This document shows, piece after piece, positions 1-8,757 of a DNA stretch of 64,000 nt. Below the pieces are notes generated by a model. That model saw only the letters and a list, made by a program, of their open reading frames with translations. It had not been told where the DNA came from and searched no databases. A program made the position numbers and the translations under genes. The stretch is from DATFDN01 sp963767645 (lineage in GTDB: Bacteria; Pseudomonadota; Alphaproteobacteria; Acetobacterales; Acetobacteraceae): contig CAVYEW010000014.1 of assembly GCA_963767645.1 (NCBI GenBank), positions 310,001 through 374,000 on the forward strand. Direction: 5' to 3'. Each line of letters starts with the position of its first letter. Position 1 is the stretch's first letter.

Positions 1-22
1 GCGCGGCGTCGATCGTGCTCAT
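1..22 (-). CDS. ribH: ribH start (partial, 7 codons; lumazine synthase expected)
   Basis: An ATG at 22-20 on the minus strand overlaps the ribB stop codon in an ATGA arrangement and opens a frame (MSTIDAA) that runs off the window. Lumazine synthase commonly follows ribB in alphaproteobacterial rib operons, so ribH is the expected gene. Only seven codons are visible, so the identity is an inference from context. Confidence 0.4.
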
Positions 23-1149
23 CGCTGCCAAGCCTCGCGCACGGCGTCAGGGATCGGGCGCTGCCCGACAATGTTCAACCCGTAGCCTTCCAATCCGACA
101 ATCGTACGCCGCCGATTGGACAGCAGGATCATGTCCCTGATTCCCAGATCGAGCAGGATCTGGGCGCCGATGCCGTAGTCGCGCAGCTCCCTCGGCGGAC
201 GCTCCGACATCGCGAGCTGGCGGACGCGGTCCGAGAGCGCGGTCCTGCGGTGCTCGCGGATCAGCACCAGCACGCCCCGCCCCTCGCGGCCGATCATGTG
301 CATCGCGTTGTGGACCGAGATCCAGGCTGGCCCGCCCGTCATGTCGTCCAGCAGGTCGACCGCGTGCATCCGCACGAGCACCGGGTCGCCCTCGGAGACG
401 TCGCCCTTCACCAGGGCCAGATGCTCCTGGTACTCGACGGTATTGGCGTACACGACCAGCTTCCACTCGCCGCCGGCCACGTGATCGAACGTGCTTTCCG
501 TGACGCGGCGGACCAGCCGCTCGGTACGGCGACGATGCGCGATCAGGTCGGCGATGGTGCCGAGCTTCAAATTGTGCTTCTGCGCGAAGCCCACGAGGTC
601 GGGCAGGCGGGCCATCGTGCCATCGTCGTTCATGATCTCGCAGATCACCGCGGCCGGGCTGAGCCCGGCGAGCCGCGCGAGATCGACCGAGGCTTCGGTG
701 TGCCCGGCGCGGACCAGCGTACCGCCCTCGCGGGCGACCAGCGGGAAGATGTGACCCGGCGTCACGATGTCGTCGCGCCCGCATTCGGGGTTGATGGCGA
801 CCGCGATCGTGCGCGCGCGGTCATGCGCGGAAATCCCCGTGGTGACTCCCTCTCGCGCCTCGATCGAGACGGTAAAGGCGGTCTGGTGGCGGGTGCCGTT
901 GGTCGCGCTCATCAGCCCCAGGCCGAGCTGCTCGACGCGCGCGCGGGTCAGCGCCAGGCACACCAGGCCGCGCGCGTAGCGGATCATGAAGTTGACCGCG
1001 TCGGGCGTCGCGAACTGCGCGGGAATGACCAGGTCGCCCTCGTTCTCCCGGTCCTCGTCATCGACCAGGATGAACATGCGCCCGTTGCGCGCCTCCTCGA
1101 TCAGCTCGTCGGCGCTGGCGAGATAGTCGGAGAGGTCGACGGTCTTCAT
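19..1149 (-). CDS. ribB: 3,4-dihydroxy-2-butanone 4-phosphate synthase with degenerate GTP cyclohydrolase II-like domain (RibBX type)
   Basis: The 376-aa protein makes the four-carbon unit for riboflavin from ribulose 5-phosphate. The N-terminal RibB domain (about residues 10-205) is intact: DDEDRENEGDLV acidic metal/substrate loop, PGHIFPLVAREGG, and HTEASVDLARLAGL. The C-terminal part (about 210-376) has the GTP cyclohydrolase II fold outline, including GREGRGVLVLIREH and LLSNRRRTIVGLEGYGLNIV. It lacks the three zinc-binding cysteines of true RibA; the usual SECLTGD...CDCG region reads VDLLDDMTGGPAWISVHNAM. Such RibBX variants are known in proteobacteria, so a separate ribA is expected elsewhere. 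The start sits 1 bp after the ribE stop and the stop overlaps the next ATG, so it is in the rib operon. Confidence 0.93.
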   Translation of the reverse strand: MKTVDLSDYLASADELIEEARNGRMFILVDDEDRENEGDLVIPAQFATPDAVNFMIRYARGLVCLALTRARVEQLGLGLMSATNGTRHQTAFTVSIEAREGVTTGISAHDRARTIAVAINPECGRDDIVTPGHIFPLVAREGGTLVRAGHTEASVDLARLAGLSPAAVICEIMNDDGTMARLPDLVGFAQKHNLKLGTIADLIAHRRRTERLVRRVTESTFDHVAGGEWKLVVYANTVEYQEHLALVKGDVSEGDPVLVRMHAVDLLDDMTGGPAWISVHNAMHMIGREGRGVLVLIREHRRTALSDRVRQLAMSERPPRELRDYGIGAQILLDLGIRDMILLSNRRRTIVGLEGYGLNIVGQRPIPDAVREAWQR

Positions 1150-1150
1150 C

Positions 1151-1750
1151 TCAGCGGCACTCCGCGAGCCGCGCGACGTAGCGCGCGAGCATGTCGATTT
1201 CGACGTTGACCGCCTCGCCCGGCCGCAAGGTGCCGAAGCGTGTCGCCGCGGCGGTATGGGGGATGACGTTCACGGCGAAAGTCTCGCGCTCCACGGCGTT
1301 GACCGTCAACGAGACCCCGTCCACCGCCACGCTGCCCTTCACCGCGATGAAGCGCGCGAGATCGCGCGGCACGCGGAAGCGCCAGCGGACCGAGGCATTC
1401 TCCGGCGTGGCGGACACCGCCTCCCCCACCGCGTCGACATGGCCGGAGACGAGGTGCCCGCCAAGCTCGTCGCCGACGCGCAGGCTGCGCTCCAGGTTGA
1501 TCCTGGTGCCGACCCGCCAGGAGCCCATGGTGGTGCAGGCGAGCGTTTCGGCGGAGGCATCGGCGGCGAACCAGTCCGGCCCCACTTCCACCGCGGTCAG
1601 GCAGCAGCCGGAGCAGGCGATCGAGGCGCCGAGCGCGATCTCGGCGGTATCCGGCCAGGGCGCGGCGATGACCAACCGCATGTCCCGGCCGTCGCCGAGT
1701 GGGGTGATGGCGCGGACGGTGCCCAGCGCGGTGACGATGCCGGTGAACAT
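1151..1750 (-). CDS. ribE: Riboflavin synthase (alpha subunit)
   Basis: The 199-aa protein has the duplicated barrel typical of riboflavin synthase, which dismutates two 6,7-dimethyl-8-ribityllumazine molecules into riboflavin. The first repeat starts with the family hallmark MFTGIVTALGTV. The second repeat begins around residue 100 with LGGHLVSGHVDAVG, followed by KGSVAVDGVSLTVN. CSGCCLTA is the matching loop in the first repeat. Length matches the family (about 200 aa). It lies between ribD (stop 2 bp upstream) and ribB (start 1 bp downstream) in the same operon. Some genomes call this gene ribC. Confidence 0.95.
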   Translation of the reverse strand: MFTGIVTALGTVRAITPLGDGRDMRLVIAAPWPDTAEIALGASIACSGCCLTAVEVGPDWFAADASAETLACTTMGSWRVGTRINLERSLRVGDELGGHLVSGHVDAVGEAVSATPENASVRWRFRVPRDLARFIAVKGSVAVDGVSLTVNAVERETFAVNVIPHTAAATRFGTLRPGEAVNVEIDMLARYVARLAECR

Positions 1751-1752
1751 GG

Positions 1753-2943
1753 TCAGGACGCTCTCTCGAAGGTCGTCAGCATGTCAGGGCCGAGCGCGAT
1801 TGCCGAGCGCCGGCGGAAGCGGGGCAGATCGGCGAGCCGGTCAAGGCCCGTGGCCTGCACGGCGGCCAATCCGTCGCCGCCCATCACGGCGGGCGCGTGA
1901 AACCAGGCGATGCGGTCCACCAGGTCGGCTTGCACGAGGCTGGCGGCGAGCTGTGCCCCGCCTTCGACGAGGACAGAGGTCAGGCCGGCGGCGCCGAGCG
2001 CGGTCAGGGCGGCGCGGAGATCGAGCCCTGCAACGCCCCTCACCCCAACCCTCTCCCCCCAAGGGGGGAGAGGGAGGACTTCTACTCCCTCTCCCGCTTG
2101 CGGGAGAGGGTCGGGGTGAGGGTGGACTGCGATCACCCGCGCGCCGCGAACCTCGGCCTCAGCGCATCTTGCCGGGTCCGCCTCGGACGAAACCAAAATC
2201 CAGGTCGGCGCCTCGGACGCGGTCGCCACCAAGCGGGAAGCAGCCGGCGTGCGCAGCGCCGAGTCCGCCACGACCCGAACCACCGGGAGCGCGCGCATCC
2301 CCGGAATTCGGCAAGTGAGGTCCGGATCGTCGGCGAGCACCGTGCCCACGCCCACCATCACCGCGTCATGGCGCCCGCGCAGCGCGTGCGCCATGCGTCG
2401 CGCCTCGGGACCGGTGATCCACCGGCTCTCGCCGGCGCGGGTCGCGATCCGCCCGTCCAGGGTCGTGGCGAGCTTCAGCGTGACCAGCGGGCGACCTGTG
2501 CGCACGCGCTGGCTGAATGCGGCGATCGACTCCGCCGCCGCCTCCGCCAGCACGCCCTCGTCCACCTCGACCTCCCGCGCGCGCAGCGCGGCGATACCCT
2601 CCCCGTTCACGCGCGGGTCCGGGTCGCGGATGCCGACGACCACGCGCGCCACGCCGGCCTCGATCAGCGCGCCCGTGCATGGCGGAGTGCGGCCCCAATG
2701 GCAGCAGGGTTCCAGGGTCACGTAAGCGGTCGCGCCACGCGCGCGAGATCCGGCGCGGGCGAGCGCCGCCGTTTCGGCATGCGGCCGTCCGCCCGGCGCG
2801 GTCGCCGCGCGCCCGACCACCTGGCCGCCTTGGACGATCACGCAGCCGACCGACGGGTTGGGCCAGGTCACGCCGAGGCCGCGCCGCGCCAGCGCCAGCG
2901 CGGCGCGCATATGGGCGACATCGGCGGGATCGGGCGCACCCAT
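1753..2943 (-). CDS. ribD: Bifunctional riboflavin deaminase/reductase RibD with an in-frame repeat insertion
   Basis: RibD carries out the second and third steps of riboflavin synthesis after GTP cyclohydrolase. The N-terminal deaminase domain shows the zinc motif HAE (55-57) and PCCHWGRTPPC (79-89). The C-terminal reductase domain begins near residue 150 with RPLVTLKLATTLDGRIA and ends with the LVEGGAQLAASL stretch. At 396 aa it is about 30 residues longer than usual. The excess is residues about 274-303, a Pro/Gly-rich stretch (HPHPDPLPQAGEGV...) encoded by a palindromic repeat at 2041-2118 that keeps the frame open. The insert lies between a beta strand (ARVIAV) and LDLRAALTAL, probably on a surface loop. 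nrdR ends 7 bp upstream; ribE follows after 2 bp. Confidence 0.95.
   Translation of the reverse strand: MGAPDPADVAHMRAALALARRGLGVTWPNPSVGCVIVQGGQVVGRAATAPGGRPHAETAALARAGSRARGATAYVTLEPCCHWGRTPPCTGALIEAGVARVVVGIRDPDPRVNGEGIAALRAREVEVDEGVLAEAAAESIAAFSQRVRTGRPLVTLKLATTLDGRIATRAGESRWITGPEARRMAHALRGRHDAVMVGVGTVLADDPDLTCRIPGMRALPVVRVVADSALRTPAASRLVATASEAPTWILVSSEADPARCAEAEVRGARVIAVHPHPDPLPQAGEGVEVLPLPPWGERVGVRGVAGLDLRAALTALGAAGLTSVLVEGGAQLAASLVQADLVDRIAWFHAPAVMGGDGLAAVQATGLDRLADLPRFRRRSAIALGPDMLTTFERAS
2041..2118. repeat. C/G-rich palindromic repeat, copy 1 (inside ribD, in frame)
   Basis: The element starts caccccaacc and ends ggtcggggtg, with two internal hairpins: one around a ccccaagggg core and one around ctcccgcttgcgggag. 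It is 78 bp (26 codons), so it preserves the ribD frame. It belongs to the same family as the copies near 16.1, 19.6, 28.0, 44.3, 48.2 and 55.7 kb. Confidence 0.85.
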
Positions 2944-2949
2944 GACGGG

Positions 2950-3405
2950 TTATGTGGCCTCGTCCAGCGATCCTACAAACGCCTCAAAGTCCTTGGCTTC
3001 ACGGAAATTCCGATAGACGCTGGCGAAACGGACATAGGCGACGGCATCCACCTCCTTCAGCGTCTCCATCACCAACTCGCCGATCTGCTTGCTGGAGATC
3101 TCGGCCTCGCCCGAGGCCTCGAGCTGGCGGACCACGCCGGAAACAATCCGCTCGATCCGCTCCTCCTCGATCGGACGCTTGCGCAGCGCGATGCGGACGG
3201 AGCGCGCCAGCTTGTCGCGGTCGAAGGCGACGCGCCTTTTGTCCGACTTCACCACGATCAGTTCGCGCAGCTGCACGCGCTCGATGGTGGTGAATCGCTG
3301 CCCGCAGCCGATGCAATAGCGCCGGCGCCGGATCGCCGCCCCGTCCTCCGACGGGCGGCTGTCCTTCACCTGCGTATCGGCATGGCCGCAGAACGGGCAA
3401 TGCAT
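2950..3405 (-). CDS. nrdR: Transcriptional repressor NrdR
   Basis: NrdR is the zinc- and nucleotide-binding repressor of ribonucleotide reductase genes. The 151-aa protein has the N-terminal zinc ribbon with cysteines at 3, 6, 31 and 34 (MHCPFC and YCIGCGQRF), followed by an ATP-cone domain from about residue 45 (VVKSDKRRVAFDRDKL) to 135. Its start ATG overlaps the glyA stop (ATGA), and ribD starts 7 bp after its stop. The nrdR-ribD linkage after glyA is widespread in proteobacteria. No truncation is seen. Confidence 0.97.
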   Translation of the reverse strand: MHCPFCGHADTQVKDSRPSEDGAAIRRRRYCIGCGQRFTTIERVQLRELIVVKSDKRRVAFDRDKLARSVRIALRKRPIEEERIERIVSGVVRQLEASGEAEISSKQIGELVMETLKEVDAVAYVRFASVYRNFREAKDFEAFVGSLDEAT

Positions 3406-4706
3406 CAGCGGTCGGGATAGATCGGAAAGCGCGCGCAGAGCGCCTGGACGCGCGTGGCCACTGCGCGCTCCGCCGCCTCGTTGGCACCGTGGTTGGAGCG
3501 CGAGAGGCCGTCGATCACCTCGGCGATCATGCGTCCGACCTCGCGGAACTCGGCGCTGCCGAAGCCGCGCGTCGTGCCGGCGGGCGAGCCCAGGCGGATG
3601 CCGGAGGTGACGGCCGGCTTCTCGGGGTCGGCGGGGATGGCATTCTTGTTGGCGGTGATGCGCGCCCGCTCCAGGCTGGCCTCGGCGGCCTTGCCGGTGA
3701 CGCGCTTGGGCCGCAGATCGACCAGCATCAAATGGCTGTCGGTGCCGCCGCCGACGATGGCGAATCCCTCCTCGATCAGCGTCTCGGCGAGCGCGCGGGC
3801 ATTGTCGAGGATCGCCTGCTGGTAGGCGCGGAACTCGGGCCGCAGCGCCTCGCCGAAGGCCACCGCCTTGGCGGCGATGACGTGCATCAGCGGGCCGCCC
3901 TGCAGGCCGGGGAACACGGCGCTGTTGATCTTCTTGCCGATCTCCGGATCGTTCGACAGCACCATGCCGCCGCGCGGGCCGCGCAGCGTCTTGTGGGTGG
4001 TGGTGGTGACGACATGCGCGTGCGGCAGCGGGCTGGGATAGAGGCCGGCGGCGACCAGCCCCGCGAAATGCGCCATGTCGACCATCAGGAACGCGCCTAC
4101 TTCGTCGGCGACGCGGCGGATACGGGCGAAGTCGATGATCCGCGCATAGGCCGAGCCGCCGGCGATGATGAGCTTCGGGCGCTCGGTTCGGGCGACGCTC
4201 TCCAGCTCCTCGTAGTCGAGCAGCCCGTCGTGACGCACGCCGTATTGCAGCGGGCGGAACCACTTGCCCGAGAGGTTGGCGGGCGAGCCGTGGGTCAGGT
4301 GCCCGCCGGCATCGAGACTCATGCCGAGGATGGTATCGCCGGGCTTGAGCAGGGCGAGAAACACGGCCTGGTTCGCCTGCGCTCCGGAATGCGGCTGCAC
4401 GTTGGCGAAGGCACAGCCGAACAGCGCCGTGGCCCGCTCGATGGCCAGCCGTTCGGCGATATCGACGAAGCCACAGCCGCCGTAGTAGCGCCGGCCGGGG
4501 TAGCCCTCGGCGTATTTGTTGGTGAGCACGCTTCCCTGCGCCTCCAGCACGGCGGCGGAGACGATGTTCTCGCTGGCGATCAGCTCGATGCCGTCCTGCT
4601 GTCGGGCAAGTTCGTCGCGGATCGCCTGGGCGAGCGCGGGATCGGTCTCGGCGAGCGAGGCGGAGAAAAACCGCTGCGGGCTGGAAGCGGGCGCGTGCTG
4701 GTCCAT
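3405..4706 (-). CDS. glyA: Serine hydroxymethyltransferase
   Basis: This PLP enzyme interconverts serine plus tetrahydrofolate with glycine plus 5,10-methylene-THF, the main cytosolic source of one-carbon units. The PLP lysine is in VVTTTTHKT (Lys239 from this start). Other family motifs are ELIASENIVS, EGYPGRRYYGG and VDMAHFAGLVAAGLYPSP. The frame is open further upstream, but the ATG at 4706 gives MDQHAPASSP and a 433-aa product matching the usual 415-435 aa; the upstream extension is Arg-rich and unlike the family. The stop overlaps the nrdR start. Confidence 0.96.
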   Translation of the reverse strand: MDQHAPASSPQRFFSASLAETDPALAQAIRDELARQQDGIELIASENIVSAAVLEAQGSVLTNKYAEGYPGRRYYGGCGFVDIAERLAIERATALFGCAFANVQPHSGAQANQAVFLALLKPGDTILGMSLDAGGHLTHGSPANLSGKWFRPLQYGVRHDGLLDYEELESVARTERPKLIIAGGSAYARIIDFARIRRVADEVGAFLMVDMAHFAGLVAAGLYPSPLPHAHVVTTTTHKTLRGPRGGMVLSNDPEIGKKINSAVFPGLQGGPLMHVIAAKAVAFGEALRPEFRAYQQAILDNARALAETLIEEGFAIVGGGTDSHLMLVDLRPKRVTGKAAEASLERARITANKNAIPADPEKPAVTSGIRLGSPAGTTRGFGSAEFREVGRMIAEVIDGLSRSNHGANEAAERAVATRVQALCARFPIYPDR

Positions 4707-4766
4707 GGTCTGCCGGGTGCGTTTCGGATCGGCTCGTCTAGCACCGCGTTGCACATGCGACAAACG

Positions 4767-5243
4767 CTAGGGGGGCGGGGCGGGCACTGTAGCGTCAAGC
4801 GCCGCCTGGAGCGTCCACGCCGCTGCCATCCGGTCCACCACCTCGGCCCGGCGCGCGCGGCTGAGATCGGCCTCGTCGATCAGGAAGCGGTTCACGGCGA
4901 AGGAAGACAGGCGCTCGTCCCACAGCGCGGCGGGAAGCCCGGTCGCCTCCGACAACGCGCCGGCCCAGTCCCGCGCCGCCTGTGCCGCCGGGCCGATCGA
5001 GCCGTCCATGGACAGCGGCCATCCCACGACCAGGCCGCCAGCTTGTTCCCTGGCGGCGATGGCGGAGATCTCGGCCGCGTTCTCCTTCAGCTTGCGCCGC
5101 CGCAGCGTTCCGTAGGGGCTGGCGAGCGATAGTCCAACATCCGACAGCGCGACGCCGATGCGGCGCGCGCCCGGATCAATGCCGATCAGCCGTCGGCCCG
5201 GCTCCAGCCTGCTCCGCAGCTCCGCCATGTTGAACAGCGCCAT
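4767..5243 (-). CDS. ruvX: Putative pre-16S rRNA nuclease / Holliday junction resolvase-like RuvX (YqgF)
   Basis: This 158-aa RNase H-fold protein belongs to the YqgF family, implicated in 5' maturation of 16S rRNA. The first strand carries the family signature IGIDPGARRIGVALSD with the catalytic Asp. GGLVVGWPLSMDGS and LWDERLSS (second acidic residue) follow, then EVVDRMAAAWTLQAAL near the end (third acidic residue). The ATG at 5243 was chosen; another at 5228 (MAELRSRL) is also possible. It is divergent from gatC, with 56 bp between the starts, and lies 60 bp upstream of glyA. Confidence 0.9.
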   Translation of the reverse strand: MALFNMAELRSRLEPGRRLIGIDPGARRIGVALSDVGLSLASPYGTLRRRKLKENAAEISAIAAREQAGGLVVGWPLSMDGSIGPAAQAARDWAGALSEATGLPAALWDERLSSFAVNRFLIDEADLSRARRAEVVDRMAAAWTLQAALDATVPAPPP

Positions 5244-5299
5244 CCCGGCCGTTATGGTCCGGAGCCCTCCCGGAACCAAGCATCCCCCAAAGGATCGTC

Positions 5300-5587
5300 A
5301 TGTCGCTCGACCCCGCGACCGTTCGCCGCATCGCGCTGCTCGCCCGCATCCGCCTCGACGAGGCGGAGGTGCCGCGCCTGCAAGCCGAGCTGAACGGCAT
5401 CCTGGGCTGGATCGAGCAGCTCAACGAGGTCGATGTCGAGGGAATCGAGCCGCTCGCCGGCGCGGCGCGCATGGCGCTCAAGATGCGCGAGGACGTGGTA
5501 ACGGACGGCGGCTATCCCGAGAAGGTGCTCGCCAACGCGCCCGAGCGGATCGAGGACTACTACGCGGTGCCGAAGGTGGTGGAGTGA
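5300..5587 (+). CDS. gatC: Asp-tRNA(Asn)/Glu-tRNA(Gln) amidotransferase subunit C
   Basis: GatC is the small subunit that holds GatA and GatB together. The 95-aa protein shows the family pattern: MSLDPATVRRIALLARIRLDE at the N-terminus, ELNGILGWIEQLNEVDVEGI in the middle, and a C-terminal FxxPKVVE-like end (YYAVPKVVE). A Shine-Dalgarno AAAGGA lies 7 bp before the ATG. Its stop TGA overlaps the gatA ATG (ATGA), indicating translational coupling. Confidence 0.96.
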   Translation: MSLDPATVRRIALLARIRLDEAEVPRLQAELNGILGWIEQLNEVDVEGIEPLAGAARMALKMREDVVTDGGYPEKVLANAPERIEDYYAVPKVVE

Positions 5588-7074
5588 TGCTGACCGGGCT
5601 CACCATCGCGGCGGCACGCGCGGGTCTTGCCCGGCGCGACTTCACCGCCCGCGCGCTGACCGAGGCGCATCTAGCCGCGATCGAGGCGCTGAACCCGCGC
5701 CTGAACGCCTATCTTGCCGTCACCGCCGATCGCGCGCTGGCGCGGGCCGATGCGGCGGACGCGGCGCTGGGGCGGGGCGAGGCGCGGGCGCTGACCGGCA
5801 TCCCACTGGCTATAAAGGATTTGTTCTGCACCGAGGGCGTGCCGACCACGGCCGGCAGCCGGATACTCGGCAATTTCGTGCCGCCCTACGAGAGCACGGT
5901 CAGCGCCAACTTGCTGCGCGACGGCGCGATCTTCCTGGGCAAGTCGAACATGGACGAGTTCGCGATGGGCTCGTCCAACCTGACCTCGGCGTTCGGACCG
6001 GTGGAGAACCCGTGGAAGCGCCGGCAGGACGATCAGGCTGTGCTGGTGCCGGGGGGCTCCTCGGGCGGGTCGGCGGCGGCGGTGGCGGCCCGGCTCGCGC
6101 TCGGCGCCACCGGCACGGACACCGGCGGCTCGATCCGCCAGCCGGCCTCGTTCTGCGGCATTGCCGGTCTCAAGCCCACCTATGGGCGGTGCTCGCGCTG
6201 GGGCGTCGTGGCGTTCGCCTCCTCGCTCGACCATCCCGGCCCGTTCGCCCGCACGGTCGAGGACTGCGCCATCCTGCTCGGCTCCATGGCCGGGCATGAC
6301 CCGAAGGATTCCACCAGCGCCGATCTGCCGGTGCCTGATTTCGCCGCCGCTTGCGCGCGCGGCGTGAGGGGACTGCGCATCGGCATCCCGCGCGAGTACC
6401 GCGCCGAGGGGATGCCGGAGGAGGTCGAGGCGCTCTGGCGCCGGGGCATCGACTGGCTGCGCGAGGCCGGGGCCGAGATCGCGGACGTCTCGCTGCCGCA
6501 CACGAAATACGGGCTGCCCACTTATTACATCGTCGCCCCAGCCGAGGCCTCCTCCAACCTCGCCCGCTACGACGGCGTGCGGTACGGATTGCGGGTGGAG
6601 GATGGCGAGGATTTGCGCGACCTCTACGAGCGCACCCGCGCGGAGGGCTTCGGCGCGGAGGTACGCCGGCGCGTGCTGATCGGCACTTATGTCCTCTCCG
6701 CCGGCTACTACGACGCCTATTACCTGCGGGCGCAGAAGCTGCGCGCGCTGATCCTGCGCGACTTCACGGAAGCTTTCGCCAAGGTGGACGCGCTGCTGGC
6801 GCCGACCGCGCCCTCGGCCGCCTTCGCGCAGGGCGAGACGTCCGACGATCCGGTGAAGATGTATCTGAACGACGTGTTCACCGTGCCCGCCAACCTCGCC
6901 GGCGTCCCGGCGATGTCGGTGCCAGCCGGGCTCGACGCCAACGGCTTGCCGCTGGGGTTGCAGGTAATCGGCCGGCCGTTCGACGAGGAGACGGTGTTCG
7001 CGGTCGCCGCCGCGATCGAGCGCGCGGCGGGGTTCGATGCACTGCCGGCGCTACGGGCGGGGATGGAGAACTGA
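5587..7074 (+). CDS. gatA: Asp-tRNA(Asn)/Glu-tRNA(Gln) amidotransferase subunit A
   Basis: GatA is the glutaminase/amidase subunit that supplies ammonia for converting Glu-tRNA(Gln) or Asp-tRNA(Asn) to the correctly amidated tRNA. The Ser-cisSer-Lys triad of the amidase signature family is visible: Lys77 in IPLAIKDLF, Ser158 in PGGSSGGSAAA and Ser182 in TDTGGSIRQP. At 495 aa it has normal family length. The start ATG at 5587 overlaps the gatC stop; the frame is also open upstream but that would read through gatC. gatB starts 148 bp downstream, after a REP-like element. Confidence 0.97.
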   Translation: MLTGLTIAAARAGLARRDFTARALTEAHLAAIEALNPRLNAYLAVTADRALARADAADAALGRGEARALTGIPLAIKDLFCTEGVPTTAGSRILGNFVPPYESTVSANLLRDGAIFLGKSNMDEFAMGSSNLTSAFGPVENPWKRRQDDQAVLVPGGSSGGSAAAVAARLALGATGTDTGGSIRQPASFCGIAGLKPTYGRCSRWGVVAFASSLDHPGPFARTVEDCAILLGSMAGHDPKDSTSADLPVPDFAAACARGVRGLRIGIPREYRAEGMPEEVEALWRRGIDWLREAGAEIADVSLPHTKYGLPTYYIVAPAEASSNLARYDGVRYGLRVEDGEDLRDLYERTRAEGFGAEVRRRVLIGTYVLSAGYYDAYYLRAQKLRALILRDFTEAFAKVDALLAPTAPSAAFAQGETSDDPVKMYLNDVFTVPANLAGVPAMSVPAGLDANGLPLGLQVIGRPFDEETVFAVAAAIERAAGFDALPALRAGMEN

Positions 7075-7103
7075 TGCTGTTTGCAATCAACCCGGCCTCT
7101 CAT

Positions 7104-7188
7104 CGTCATGCCCGTGCTTGTCACGGGCATCCACGCCTTTCCGAATTGCCCGAAGGCTTGGATGGCCGGAACAAGTCCGGCCATGACG
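7104..7188. repeat. REP-like palindromic element between gatA and gatB
   Basis: The element is bounded by cgtcatg and catgacg and holds two imperfect hairpins: gcccgtg/cacgggc on the left and ggccgga/tccggcc on the right. The centre has atccacgcctt facing aaggcttggat. Closely related elements are at 19388-19479, 48065-48149 and inside the MITE-like repeats near 10.2 and 40.5 kb. It lies inside the gat operon, where it could affect mRNA stability or coupling of gatA and gatB. Confidence 0.8.
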
Positions 7189-7222
7189 GTGTGGGTTTGG
7201 CCGTGCCAGGGGCTACAGGCTG

Positions 7223-8682
7223 ATGACCTACACGATCGAAGGCACCACCGGCCCGTGGGAAGTCGTGATCGGCCTCGAAGTCCACGCCCAGGTCGTCAGC
7301 CAGGCCAAGCTGTTCTCCGGCGCCGCCACCGACTTCGGCGCCGAGCCGAACAGTCAGGTGAGTTTCGTCGATGCGGGGTTTCCGGGAATGCTGCCGGTCA
7401 TCAACCGCGAGTGCGTGGCGCAGGCGGTGCGCACCGGGCTCGGGCTGAACGCGCGCATCAACCCGGTCAGCCGCTTCGACCGCAAGAACTACTTCTACGC
7501 CGATCTTCCCGCGGGCTATCAGATCAGCCAGTACCAGCATCCGATCGTGGGCGAGGGCCGGATCGAGATCGAGCTGGCCGACGGCGCCACCAAGGAGATC
7601 GGCATCACCCGCCTGCATCTGGAGCAGGATGCCGGCAAGTCGCTGCACGACCAGCATCCAACGAAGTCGCTGATCGACCTCAACCGCTCCGGCGTCGCGC
7701 TGATGGAGATCGTGAGCGAGCCCGACCTGCGCGGGCCGGAGGAGGCGGGCGCCTGTCTGCGCAAGCTGCGCACCATCCTGCGCTATCTCGGCACCTGCGA
7801 CGGCAACATGGACGAGGGCTCGATGCGAGCCGACGTGAACGTCTCGGTCCGCAAGCACGGCGAGCCGTTCCGCACGCGCTGCGAGGTCAAGAACGTCAAC
7901 TCCATCCGCTACGTGATGCAGGCGATCGAGGCGGAGGCCAGGCGGCAAATCGACGTGTGGGAGGCGGGCGGCGCGGTCGATCAGGAGACGCGGCTGTTCG
8001 ATCCGGGCGCGGGGCCACGCGGTCGATGCGCAGCAAGGAGGACGCGCACGACTACCGATATTTCCCCGATCCCGACCTGCTGCCGCTGGTGCTCGACGAG
8101 GAGTGGATCGCCGGGCTGAAGGCCGGGCTGCCGGAGCTGCCGGATGCCAAGCGGCGGCGCTTCGTCTCCGAGTACGGGCTGCCCGCCTACGATGCCGCCG
8201 TGCTGGTGGCCGAGCAGGCGACCGCGGATTTCTACGAGGCGGTGGCGAAGGGGCGAGACGCGAAGCTCGCCGCCAACTGGGTGATGGGCGACCTGTTCGC
8301 CGCGCTCAACCGCACCGGGCGCGGCATCGGCGACAGCCCGGTCAGCGCGGCGGGCCTCGGCCGCCTGCTCGACCTGATGGCGGATGGCACGATCAACGGC
8401 CGCATCGCCAAGGAGGTGTTCGAGGCCATGGTGGACACCGGCCAGGAGCCCGGCGCCATCGTCGAGGCGAAGAGCTTGCGCCAGGTGACTGACACCGGCG
8501 CGATCGACGCGGCGGTGGACACGGTGCTGGCCGCGAACGCCGACAAGGTCGCCGAGTACAAGGCGGGCAAGGACAAGCTGTTCGGCTTCTTCGTCGGCCA
8601 GGTGATGAAGGCGATGAAGGGCAAGGGAAACCCGGCGCTGGTGAACGAGGCGCTGGGTCGGCGTCTCGGCCGGGAGGAATGA
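7223..8682 (+). pseudogene. gatB: Asp-tRNA(Asn)/Glu-tRNA(Gln) amidotransferase subunit B, frameshifted (probable sequencing error)
   Basis: GatB binds and activates the misacylated tRNA before amidation. The first frame (7223 to about 8015) gives VVIGLEVHAQV, YADLPAGYQISQYQHP and DLNRSGVALMEIVSEPD, ending at ETRLFDP. The continuation SMRSKEDAHDYRYFPDPDL and the C-terminal YqeY-like domain are in the frame one base over, to 8682. Adding one G in the GGGG run near 8020-8023 restores a full 486-aa protein. As it stands the first frame ends at 8119. Loss of GatB should be lethal where GatCAB is the only route to Gln-tRNA, so an assembly error is the likeliest cause. A diverged copy of the last 247 bp lies at 11198-11441. 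Confidence 0.9.
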
Positions 8683-8757
8683 GGCTGCCCGCGCCGCGGC
8701 GGCCTCCTGACCCTTCGCCGGGCCAGGCGGACGCCGCGTACCCCAGTCCGATGCGCG

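Noticed and set aside
3489..5132. Long plus-strand frame opposite glyA and ruvX
   Set aside because: The minus strand carries conserved GlyA and RuvX in full. In GC-rich DNA the complement of a real gene often stays open; the product is His/Arg/Gly-rich with no motif.
8010..8030. Programmed ribosomal frameshift in gatB
   Set aside because: There is only a GGGG run, with no heptameric slippery site, no evident downstream pseudoknot, and no known precedent in gatB. A dropped base is simpler.
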